45,284 nucleotides of DNA. Source: a virus. Positions 38,938-45,284 of the stretch are shown in pieces. Position 1 is the stretch's first letter. Every line of letters begins with the position of its first letter. The notes under the pieces are model-generated. The model worked only from the letters and a program-made list of their open reading frames with translations. It had not been told where the DNA came from and did not search any database. The stretch is from positions 1 through 45,284 of IMG/VR virus record IMGVR_UViG_3300032047_000030. One strand, 5' to 3'. The position numbers were made by a program, and so were the translations under genes.

Positions 38938-41382
38938 TTAACGCCCTTGTTGTTTCAGAAGTTCACGTTCTCTTGCTGCTGCTATTCTAGCCGCAGTTTG
39001 CGCTTCTTGCGAATCCAAACGCTGATTAAATTGTCGATCCCGCATAGCGATAGTCTCTGCATCAAGCTGAACCTTAGATTGATCTATCTGAGCATCGGCC
39101 TGATCACGCTGCGCTCGTAGCTGTAATTCCTGCTCTTTCAGTGCAATCAACGGATCGGGACCTTGTTGACCTGCCCCTGACAACTGCTGAGAAAGTTGTT
39201 GAACCTGTTGCATACCCTCTGCAACAAACTGCGCGGTCAACGCCTCTACTTGAAGCATTTCTTCTGGAGTCATTGGTTGACCCTCGCGTTCCGTCACTTT
39301 CTGCATGTACGCAACTGCCGCTCTTTCACGAGCCGCCAGCTTAACATGCTCCATGACGTGTTTCTGTAGCTGTATAGCAACTGCCGGTAAGTTCGCCACC
39401 ATTGGAGAACTACCAAAAATCAAATGCGCGGTAATGTGTGCCTGATGATCCTGACCCTCAAATGCTTTCAACTCCAGCATGTTCAGTGCGTTGATGTTTT
39501 CTTGTGCAGGGTCCGTGGGCCGTGGGTCGGGAATAGCCTTCATAATCCGATCAATATCGGTTACACCCAACGCCTCATACATATCACGGTATACTTCGTG
39601 AAGGTTATGCAAATCAGGCGCAGCCGTTGCAAGCTGCAACTTACTTTGTGCCAAAGCAATCCGTTGTGCCTGACTAAACGTATTCGGATTACTGACCGGA
39701 ATCACATCAATGCGGTCATCAAAATCCTCTGCCATAATACTACGATCTGCCCCGGCTACCGCATAAGGGTACTCAGGAGGCAAACTTTCGCCCATGACCC
39801 GCGCCAGAATCCTAAATTCAATCCGCATGGCGTAATGTAAGCGTTTATGAACAGCACTCATCACCCTAGAGCCTTGCTCAATCATCGCCATCGTTGTACC
39901 AACAGCCGCTGATTGATTACCCTCACCAATTTTCATGTCGGTAATGGTGGCAAATCGCTGACCAGCCTGAACTACAAAGCCTAATAGCTGAAACAGGGTG
40001 GGATCGGGTCCCTTGAAGGGCAACGGCATCAAACTATCGCGAATAGCACCGCCGGGAGCGTCTACATCCCTGAATTCACCGGGCTGGAGGGGATCATCGT
40101 CGTCCCTGATCCGTAGGCCACGGGCCTTGAACCCTGCTGGCAGATTACTAAGCGTACCTGCGTCAATTAGTTGCCGTAAAGCCGCTGTTGCCGTGCGAGA
40201 AAGACCGCCAATCGTGTGAATGAGTCCCAAGCCATAAAAGCCAAAGCCCGGAAGGAACTTATAATGCACAAAATATTGTATTTTCTTCTTTAATTCGTCA
40301 TCTTCAGCGTAATTTCTACGAATTGACAGGATTTGACCGTTATCTTCCGATATTGTCACAATATAGGGTATTTTAATGCCAGTAGGTTCCCCGTCTTCGT
40401 CTACATCTTCGTATCCTTCGAGGTCTAGATTGGCATGAACCTCTAAAACCGTGCAATCATAGTCATAATTACTGGGTTCAACCCCATCAACGTAGTCAAT
40501 TTCCTTACGAACCTCGTCAATTGAGCCTTGTGCCGGTAATACCTCGATATCACGGTACTGTCCAGCAAGCTGTTTCTTCTTTAGATCGTTCAAAGACATG
40601 CGAACAACCTGCGTAATGTTCTCGCAAGTGTCTAAATCCGACGTTTCGTAGGGCACAACAAGGTTTTCTGCCGGTACAAATTTGCTAACACAACGGCCCA
40701 TTGCCTCATCGTAATAAATCTTCTTGAAGGTACTACCTGCAAGCGGCAAATAGAACAACATCTGGTCCATGTCGGGGGTGTAATCCTCCATGACAGACGT
40801 AATGTAATAATTCATAAACTGCTGGACTCGACGTGCTTGGTCTTTTTTGTCCAGTGTTTCTTCGCCCATGACCTCTGTTTTTACAGGGCCACGAGAAGGT
40901 AGTAATTCATTGAAAGCCTGTGCCTGAAACTGCGTTGCAGCCTCCGCTAACAGGGGATGAGTCACCCCGCTGGAGCCTCGAAACGGTTGTTCGCGCTCTT
41001 CGTAATTAAAACCAAGAAGTTCCAATCCGTTAGCGTACGCATCTTCCCAATCTTGGCGACCAGCTTTGTTGGCATCAAACTGTTCCAGCATGTTGCTGGC
41101 AATCGCTCCCAGATCCCTGTCTGGTATTTCTTCGGCTAGGTTGGCATAGAAATCGTCGCTGGTGCCGCGATCATCGGTCGGGTCAAAATCGACTGTGACC
41201 CCACCATCTTCTTCCATAATAATTTCAATCGCAGGTTCCCCTTCAATCTCACTTAGGTTCACCAAGGGTGTTTGAGAATCCGGTACCTCTATCTCTAATT
41301 CTGCTTCTAAGTCTGCTTCATCCAGTTGGGATGGAACATTGTTGTCCATCAACGAGCCACGGCCTCTTTCTTCTTCTGCCAT
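38938..41382 (-). CDS. Portal protein
   Basis: An 814-residue P22-like portal: an acidic N-terminal leader (to about residue 80), then ANMLEQFDANKAGRQDWEDA-like helices and an extended GFNYEEREQPFRGSSGVTHP, followed by MDQMLFYLPLAGSTFKKIYY and FYGLGLIHTIGGLSRTATAA. The C-terminal 150 residues are a Gln-rich helix (QLSQQLSGAGQQGPDPLIAL) expected to form a barrel or crown. It would form the ring at the packaging vertex that takes DNA from the terminase and joins the adaptors at 27454 and 28408. Position near the terminase and length support the call. Confidence 0.9.
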   Translation of the reverse strand: MAEEERGRGSLMDNNVPSQLDEADLEAELEIEVPDSQTPLVNLSEIEGEPAIEIIMEEDGGVTVDFDPTDDRGTSDDFYANLAEEIPDRDLGAIASNMLEQFDANKAGRQDWEDAYANGLELLGFNYEEREQPFRGSSGVTHPLLAEAATQFQAQAFNELLPSRGPVKTEVMGEETLDKKDQARRVQQFMNYYITSVMEDYTPDMDQMLFYLPLAGSTFKKIYYDEAMGRCVSKFVPAENLVVPYETSDLDTCENITQVVRMSLNDLKKKQLAGQYRDIEVLPAQGSIDEVRKEIDYVDGVEPSNYDYDCTVLEVHANLDLEGYEDVDEDGEPTGIKIPYIVTISEDNGQILSIRRNYAEDDELKKKIQYFVHYKFLPGFGFYGLGLIHTIGGLSRTATAALRQLIDAGTLSNLPAGFKARGLRIRDDDDPLQPGEFRDVDAPGGAIRDSLMPLPFKGPDPTLFQLLGFVVQAGQRFATITDMKIGEGNQSAAVGTTMAMIEQGSRVMSAVHKRLHYAMRIEFRILARVMGESLPPEYPYAVAGADRSIMAEDFDDRIDVIPVSNPNTFSQAQRIALAQSKLQLATAAPDLHNLHEVYRDMYEALGVTDIDRIMKAIPDPRPTDPAQENINALNMLELKAFEGQDHQAHITAHLIFGSSPMVANLPAVAIQLQKHVMEHVKLAARERAAVAYMQKVTEREGQPMTPEEMLQVEALTAQFVAEGMQQVQQLSQQLSGAGQQGPDPLIALKEQELQLRAQRDQADAQIDQSKVQLDAETIAMRDRQFNQRLDSQEAQTAARIAAARERELLKQQGR

Positions 41383-41385
41383 ACA

Positions 41386-42291
41386 TCACCCCTCTGGGTC
41401 TGTGCGATCAAGTATTATATCAAGTTGCTCTTTTATTTCAGGTTCAATGTCGGCGGCATCTTCAATAGAGTTGACCGGCAACCCCGCATCTCTCATTTGT
41501 TTGCTTAACGCAGCGTCTTTTCTTTCAGTATTTTTATCTTTCATGGTTAGTGTGCCTTTGTCCGTGGGTAACGTTTCTATACCTGTGGCATCGGGATCTT
41601 GAAGAAGCTTATATTCAGGGTCTTGCAATAAAATATTTTGTTGTTGTTCATATCGCGCTCTTCTTGGGGCTTTTTCATACCTTATTGCAGCAGCTTCTTC
41701 TGGAGTAATACGCCCCTGATCCAACAGGGATTGTACTTTGTTACTATTAAAAGCCTCTACAGGCGCTTGAAGATAAGGGCTTTTCTTTAAATCCTCTGCG
41801 GATTGGATATTCAACGGTATTAAAGACTTATCCTGACCTTCCTCCGCGATACGCGAAACTGCGTTTTCTGCTAAATTTTTCTGATCTTCATCAAAAAACT
41901 GACCAGACAGGTATTTAACACGTTCTTGATATTCTTTTTGGTTATATAAAGAGGGGTCCCCTAATGCTTTTTCTGCTCTTCTTACACGAGAAATTGTTTT
42001 TATTGGCAGACCAACCACAGGGATAGCCCCTGCTGCCTGTAACCCTGCATCAAGATAGTTTTCTTCGCGCAAATTCTGTAAAAAGGACGGGTTGCGATTA
42101 CCACTTTGCACCATTTCCATCATAGTGGTGCCTTTTTCCGGCATCTCCGGCATCATGCCAGCCATGTCCAAAAGACCACCAATGCCCGTCATCTGTGAAG
42201 CAACTTGCGTCATTTGAGCAGGGCTGGGCATGGGACCTCTGCCTATACGAGCAAAATCTTGCATTAAATTTTGAATGTACGGATCAGCCAT
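41386..42291 (-). CDS. Helical hypothetical protein between terminase and portal
   Basis: A 301-residue, mostly helical protein with no recognised family. The start is Met- and Pro-rich (GPMPSPAQMTQVASQMTGIG, GMMPEMPEKGTTMMEM); a mildly hydrophobic stretch follows (AGAIPVVGLPIKTISRVRRA), and the rest is charged helices. It has Met-rich style in common with the 926-residue virion gene. The position between terminase and portal suggests a packaging or portal-linked role; this is inference. Confidence 0.65.
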   Translation of the reverse strand: MADPYIQNLMQDFARIGRGPMPSPAQMTQVASQMTGIGGLLDMAGMMPEMPEKGTTMMEMVQSGNRNPSFLQNLREENYLDAGLQAAGAIPVVGLPIKTISRVRRAEKALGDPSLYNQKEYQERVKYLSGQFFDEDQKNLAENAVSRIAEEGQDKSLIPLNIQSAEDLKKSPYLQAPVEAFNSNKVQSLLDQGRITPEEAAAIRYEKAPRRARYEQQQNILLQDPEYKLLQDPDATGIETLPTDKGTLTMKDKNTERKDAALSKQMRDAGLPVNSIEDAADIEPEIKEQLDIILDRTDPEG

Positions 42292-42292
42292 A

Positions 42293-43741
42293 TCAGTAAT
42301 ACATTTTCATTTTTATAGACTCCGCTCCTTCATCCCAATCATCACTTGGTAACCGAACAAAATTACCCTGCCGATAGCGCATCAGCGCCTGAGTCATGCT
42401 ATCAACCAAATCGTCATGCTCTCCGTTGGGAAACGCCGCAACTTCTTCAATTAATTCTTCTGCAAAAGTGGTATCGGGACACCATACCATACCCGCCTCA
42501 AATAAGGGAGACACAGAATGAACCCTTGTGATCTTATCATTACCCCTAGATGGCGTAAAGTTTACCACCGGTATTCCCATCTGCCGCATTTCTTGCGTCA
42601 ACGGCGTACCACTGGCCTTGGCCTCAACAATTACGGTGTCGGGGTCCCAAAACTTATACTCATCAAATGCCATTTGTTTAAGCTCTGGAAAATCCCATCG
42701 ACCTTTTTTACTATCCAGTAAAATTAATCCGGGGGTCCCTGACTCGTTTGGGTAAAAAACACCCCATGTCGTAATCGCACTATAGTCTGCTGTCTCCCGC
42801 TTACTGAACGCCGTATCATAACTCTGGATCACGTATTGCAGATTGGGAACATCATCGTTCTCCCACAACTGCCACCACTCGCGTTTGATAATCGCACTCT
42901 CTTCGCCAGTCGGATTCTGCTGATACTGCGCGTTCCATTTGTTCAACGGTATTGATGCGCGAACCGCGTTCAAATCATCAAGACTCCAGAACTCAGGCCA
43001 ACACGGGGTATCATCCTCAAAAATAGCCGGTAACTCCACAATTTCCCACTGATCGGCCATCGGATCTTTTGCCATCGCACGTAACAACTGCCCGGTCATA
43101 TCCTTCTCCGACCAGCGCGTTTGCACCAGCACAATCGAACCACCGGGCTGTAACCGCTGCCGGGGACCACCCGTATACCAATCCCACGCATCATCAAACC
43201 CAGAAGCCGACATCGCCGTTTGCTCCGAATGCGGATCGTCAATAATAATCAGATCACCACCACGACCCGCGAGGTTAGAACCAACGCCCACGGCATAGTA
43301 CATACCACCAGAACTCGTGTCCCACCGACCAGATGCTTTACTGTCAGCCGCTAACTTTACTTCTGAAAAAATTTCTTTGTACTCGTCCGAATCCAAAAGG
43401 TTCTTAGTCTTACGACCAAAGTTAACCGCAAGCTCCGTCGTATGCGTTGCCTGAATGATCTTCATGCGCGGATTACGGCCCATCATCCAAGCCGGAAAAA
43501 GAAAAGACGCAAACTCACTTTTCGTGTGCCGTGGAGCCATGTTAATAATTAAACGCTTCAACTCACCACGGGCCACGCGCTCCAACTTTTCAGCAATAAT
43601 CTGATGGTGACGACCCGCAATAAAGTCAGGCCACATATTTTTTACAAAAATTAAAAACTCGTTTTTACACGCCTCGTTCTTCTCAAGTTGTGCCAAACGC
43701 AGTTGCAATTTGAGTTCTTGCTCACTGACCTCTACATCCAT
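42293..43741 (-). CDS. Terminase large subunit
   Basis: A 482-residue packaging motor with ATPase and nuclease. ATPase signs: Walker A-like MAPRHTKSE (Lys74), Walker B LIIIDD (164-169) and a following coupling region (VLVQTRWSEKDMTGQLL). Nuclease signs in the RNase H-like fold: Asp309 in QSYDTAFSKRETADYSAITT, Glu373 in VIVEAKASG and Asp443/Asp444 in GEHDDLVDSM. It cuts and pumps DNA into the prohead through the portal. The small terminase was not found in the window. The ATG at 43741 has only a weak ribosome site (AGGG). A promoter-like pair lies upstream at 43773-43801. Confidence 0.93.
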   Translation of the reverse strand: MDVEVSEQELKLQLRLAQLEKNEACKNEFLIFVKNMWPDFIAGRHHQIIAEKLERVARGELKRLIINMAPRHTKSEFASFLFPAWMMGRNPRMKIIQATHTTELAVNFGRKTKNLLDSDEYKEIFSEVKLAADSKASGRWDTSSGGMYYAVGVGSNLAGRGGDLIIIDDPHSEQTAMSASGFDDAWDWYTGGPRQRLQPGGSIVLVQTRWSEKDMTGQLLRAMAKDPMADQWEIVELPAIFEDDTPCWPEFWSLDDLNAVRASIPLNKWNAQYQQNPTGEESAIIKREWWQLWENDDVPNLQYVIQSYDTAFSKRETADYSAITTWGVFYPNESGTPGLILLDSKKGRWDFPELKQMAFDEYKFWDPDTVIVEAKASGTPLTQEMRQMGIPVVNFTPSRGNDKITRVHSVSPLFEAGMVWCPDTTFAEELIEEVAAFPNGEHDDLVDSMTQALMRYRQGNFVRLPSDDWDEGAESIKMKMYY

Positions 43742-43751
43742 CGGGGGACCC

Positions 43752-43768
43752 TAAAGTATGCGACTTTA
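43752..43768. promoter_or_regulatory. Inverted repeat just upstream of terminase start
   Basis: TAAAGT (43752-43757) and ACTTTA (43763-43768) form an exact 6-bp inverted repeat with a five-base centre. It lies between the possible -10 box (43773-43778) and the terminase ribosome site, where a repressor or RNA hairpin could control the packaging operon. Confidence 0.5.
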
Positions 43769-43772
43769 CACG

Positions 43773-43801
43773 ATTTAATAAGATAGTTAATCGCGGGTCA
43801 A
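43773..43801 (-). promoter_or_regulatory. Possible promoter for the terminase operon
   Basis: On the minus strand TTGACC (43801-43796) is followed after 17 bases by TTAAAT (43778-43773), a five-of-six and a four-of-six match to the sigma70 boxes. It would start the long leftward morphogenesis transcript. The -10 box is imperfect, so a phage-specific late promoter remains possible. Confidence 0.4.
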
Positions 43802-43953
43802 GGACCATATCATTTTTCTGGTGATTATTTGCGAAAAACATGGCCCTTGTACTCGCTTGGCGACGGCGGGTCGGCGTGGCGAAAATTGCGGATTTTGGCG
43901 ATTTGCTCGTGGTCGAATAGCCTCGATTGTCGGGGGACCCGACGGGAATTTAA

Positions 43954-44072
43954 GACCAAGGACCAACCCGAACGGCGAACGGTTCACGGTTCACGGTCCA
44001 GTAACTACGAACCACGGACCACGGACCACGGACCCGCGTCCATGTTTTAAGGTCCATAGGTTTCGGGCATCG
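43954..44072. repeat. Phased degenerate heptanucleotide repeat array
   Basis: Cutting this stretch every seven bases from 43954 gives a run of related words: GACCAAG, GACCAAC, CCGAACG, GCGAACG, GTTCACG twice, GTCCAGT, AACTACG, AACCACG, GACCACG twice, GACCCGC, GTCCATG. The phase appears to persist less clearly to about 44072. The typical form is G-[AT]-[CT]-C-A-C-G. Exact neighbours (GTTCACG x2, GACCACG x2) suggest recent duplications within an older array. Confidence 0.8.
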
Positions 44073-44118
44073 GGCGGGCGGCGGCGGGCCGCCGGTTTAA
44101 CTGCTAAAAACAACGGGC

Positions 44119-44144
44119 AAAAAAAAGCCCGCACGGCGGCGGGC
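44119..44144 (-). terminator. Terminator after Gp88-like gene
   Basis: On the minus strand a GCCCGC / GCGGGC stem (44144-44139 with 44132-44127) and a six-base loop are followed by eight T (44126-44119). It separates the Gp88-like gene from the terminase region and is very similar in sequence to the terminator at 44938-44961. Confidence 0.88.
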
Positions 44145-44162
44145 CTAAGAGATCGGAAGCGA

Positions 44163-44864
44163 CTAAGCGGCGCGAACTATAAAGCGGCTGCTATCTATGT
44201 CCGACTGGTCAGCATCCGTTATTTTGTACTTTAGTCCGACGATGACCGGTCCCGCTTGCACGTTCAATAAGTCGGACTGATCGCCGTCTATAATTTCACG
44301 ATCTAAAAACGTTTCGCCAATTGGCACCTGATCAAACACCACGGCCAACGGTACATCGGTTCTTAATGCCTTGCGTACACTGGCTTGATATTTTGGTTCC
44401 GCGCTGTAGCTAAACATAAGTGCGTAATTATCCGGCGTTTTACCTAGACGATGCGCCGTTTTCGTATAGTCATACATAAATAGATCGGGGAATTCTTGCG
44501 GGATCTCGTGGCGTTCAAATGCTACGTCGCTCAAAACATTTAACCGCGCCACCGGTTGGACATTGTCGCGCTTGCAAACCTTGATGAAGTTAAATAGTTC
44601 ACGGCGTAGTTGATCGAGGAACATTTCCGGCGCAGCGTGGTAATAATCTTTTTTCGCTATTCTTGCGTCTTTCACATTCTCAAAACGTCCACGCCCCGCA
44701 CTTTTTAGGCAAAGGTTGCGACAGTTCGCAACGTTTGACCACGGGCACAAAATATCATCGGGATACATAGAAAGGCCGGCGATACGAACCGCACCATTCA
44801 GTTTTTGGGTTTTCTTAATTTTCAAGTTTCCCGCGTTAGTATCGAGTAATTTTTTAGGGTACAT
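44163..44864 (-). CDS. Gp88-like phage protein of unknown function
   Basis: A 233-residue protein resembling the 'gene product 88' family as I recall it, found in phages and plasmids with no established role. Typical parts: GLSMYPDDILCPWSNVANCR then NLCLKSAGRGRF, with Cys40, Cys48 and Cys52 (C-x7-C-x3-C), RLNVLSDVAFERHEIP, FPDLFMYDYTKTAHRL, and VVFDQVPIGETFLDREIIDG with a final VGLKYKITDAD. The Cys pattern could hold a metal or Fe-S cluster, which is inferred. It has its own promoter (44895-44923) and terminator and behaves like a stand-alone accessory (moron) gene. AAGG lies upstream of the ATG. Confidence 0.8.
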   Translation of the reverse strand: MYPKKLLDTNAGNLKIKKTQKLNGAVRIAGLSMYPDDILCPWSNVANCRNLCLKSAGRGRFENVKDARIAKKDYYHAAPEMFLDQLRRELFNFIKVCKRDNVQPVARLNVLSDVAFERHEIPQEFPDLFMYDYTKTAHRLGKTPDNYALMFSYSAEPKYQASVRKALRTDVPLAVVFDQVPIGETFLDREIIDGDQSDLLNVQAGPVIVGLKYKITDADQSDIDSSRFIVRAA

Positions 44865-44894
44865 ATAAAGCCTTTTTTCGTTAGTTGAAGTTAT

Positions 44895-44923
44895 ATTATA
44901 GAGAAGTATGGGATTATTGCCAG
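44895..44923 (-). promoter_or_regulatory. Sigma70-like promoter for the Gp88-like gene
   Basis: TATAAT, the full -10 consensus, at 44900-44895 and CTGGCA (four of six) at 44923-44918, separated by 17 bases. It directly precedes the Gp88-like gene and lies just after the terminator of the gene upstream, so this gene is transcribed independently. Confidence 0.75.
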
Positions 44924-44937
44924 TTTAATAAATAAGC

Positions 44938-44961
44938 AAAAAAAAACCCGCACGTGGCGGG
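44938..44961 (-). terminator. Terminator after acidic small gene
   Basis: On the minus strand CCCGC (44961-44957) pairs with GCGGG (44951-44947) around a five-base loop, followed by nine T (44946-44938). Nearly the same sequence as the terminator at 44119-44144, including the CCCGCACG core. Confidence 0.85.
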
Positions 44962-44981
44962 CTTTAAATAGTGGCGCGTTT

Positions 44982-45284
44982 TCAATAGGAGATTTCGGTT
45001 ACTAGCTCAATGCCCCTAATGGATTCATCAATCATTTCTTGTATCGAATCCGTGGCGATAGTCTGCGCTTCTTCTTTAGCTTCATCAATCGAAAACTCAA
45101 TTAAACTTTCAATTTCGCTTTGGCTTATCAAATCCGAATCGCCAATAAACTCCTCAATCGAGTTATCAACATCCTGTTGATCCAGATAATCTTCGGATCT
45201 CAACTTCAGAACATCTTCGGCGATGGACTCTACCCAGTCGAGCAAGAAGGGCATCTTCCCAAATGCGGCGAAGGCTTCTTCGCG
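44982..45284 (-). CDS. Acidic hypothetical protein, probably cut at its N-terminus by window edge
   Basis: A strongly acidic, helical protein (LLDWVESIAEDVLKLRSEDY, ISQSEIESLIEFSIDEAKEE) with no recognised family. An ATG at 45254 would give 90 residues, but it has its only purine-rich stretch directly against it and no proper spacing, and the frame stays open for ten more codons to the edge (EEAFAAFGK before that Met). So the real start is probably beyond the window. It is followed by its own terminator and seems to be an independent accessory gene. Its acidic nature would suit a DNA-mimic or partner-binding role, but nothing shows it. Confidence 0.5.
   Translation of the reverse strand, partial: REEAFAAFGKMPFLLDWVESIAEDVLKLRSEDYLDQQDVDNSIEEFIGDSDLISQSEIESLIEFSIDEAKEEAQTIATDSIQEMIDESIRGIELVTEISY

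Larger units (their letters stand above)
43742..44162. other. 421-base non-coding region upstream of terminase
   Basis: No convincing gene was found here. It contains the promoter-like pair and inverted repeat near the terminase, an 11-bp direct repeat TCGGGGGACCC at 43741-43751 and 43930-43940, a palindrome around the second copy (GTCGGG, 43929-43934; CCCGAC, 43938-43943), the heptamer array at 43954-44072, a GC hairpin (CGGCGG, 44079-44084; CCGCCG, 44089-44094) and the terminator of the next gene. Open frames across it (43821-44234 plus, 43787-43987 minus) are made of the repeats and have no family signs. A packaging (pac or cos) or recombination site next to the terminase is a plausible but unproven use. 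Confidence 0.7.

Noticed and set aside
43787-43987. Minus-strand frame of 66 codons upstream of terminase
   Set aside because: It crosses the palindrome and repeats, lacks a ribosome site and has no familiar pattern, so it was not accepted as the missing small terminase.
43954-44072. CRISPR array
   Set aside because: The units are seven bases and contiguous, without spacers of the length needed for CRISPR, and no cas genes are present.
43821-44234. Plus-strand frame of 137 codons upstream of terminase
   Set aside because: The product is mostly translated heptamer repeat and GC hairpin (HGP, RTTD words) and runs through the terminator and the end of the Gp88-like gene.

Overview
The window reads as one continuous piece of a tailed-phage genome, most likely a marine podovirus-like phage. 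No cellular housekeeping genes, tRNA, rRNA, CRISPR array, insertion sequence, integrase or repressor could be recognised. Evidence for a phage is a complete morphogenesis set: large terminase, portal, scaffold, major capsid protein, head-tail adaptors, a P22 gp10-like tail protein, tail fibres with assembly chaperones, an endolysin and a holin. Many of the unknown proteins are of types I recall from uncultured ocean phages (for example the small 'SGKHAYAISDRSGF' and 'NTAFGLRPVG' proteins). That recall cannot be checked here, and the host cannot be named from the sequence.

Layout, given along the minus strand, which carries all genes but one (right to left). (1) 45284-44163: two accessory genes, each followed by its own near-identical terminator; the second also has a good promoter. 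(2) 44162-43742: a non-coding stretch with a phased degenerate 7-nt repeat array, palindromes and a possible late promoter. (3) 43741-37875: terminase, an unknown protein, portal and small proteins. (4) 37875-36008: lysis region with several small membrane proteins including a 3-TM holin and an EF-hand membrane protein, then a GH24 endolysin. (5) 35939-32299: GroES-like co-chaperonin, scaffold, a decoration-like protein and the major capsid protein, closed by a strong terminator. (6) 32188-26347: virion proteins, a cluster of tiny Lys/Gly-rich proteins, and the adaptors. (7) 26343-19017: fibre and host-recognition region. (8) 19015-5624: tail nozzle-like protein, four large putative internal or ejection proteins, and small unknowns. 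(9) 5627-1: replication region with a SNF2-type helicase (the only plus-strand gene), a coiled-coil protein, an ssDNA-binding-like protein, an AEP primase-polymerase, a sigma-region-4-like HTH protein and a UvrD-like helicase that runs off the left edge.

Genes are tightly packed, with many TAATG, TGATG and ATGA stop-start overlaps that imply translational coupling. Transcription control is visible at few places: a symmetric bidirectional promoter between the SNF2 helicase and the leftward replication genes (about 4127-4169), an attenuator-like terminator just before the primase, the terminator after the capsid gene, and the signals around 43742-44961.

The most interesting points for follow-up are the heptamer array upstream of the terminase, the mirror-image overlapping promoters, the compact primase / sigma4-like / helicase trio, the cassette-like accessory genes with twin terminators, the EF-hand loops in a lysis-region membrane protein and a large virion protein, a cecropin-like cationic helix in a predicted ejection protein, and a recurring Gly-Gly short motif across small structural proteins. 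Two genes of 47 and 48 codons were found by reading the gaps.
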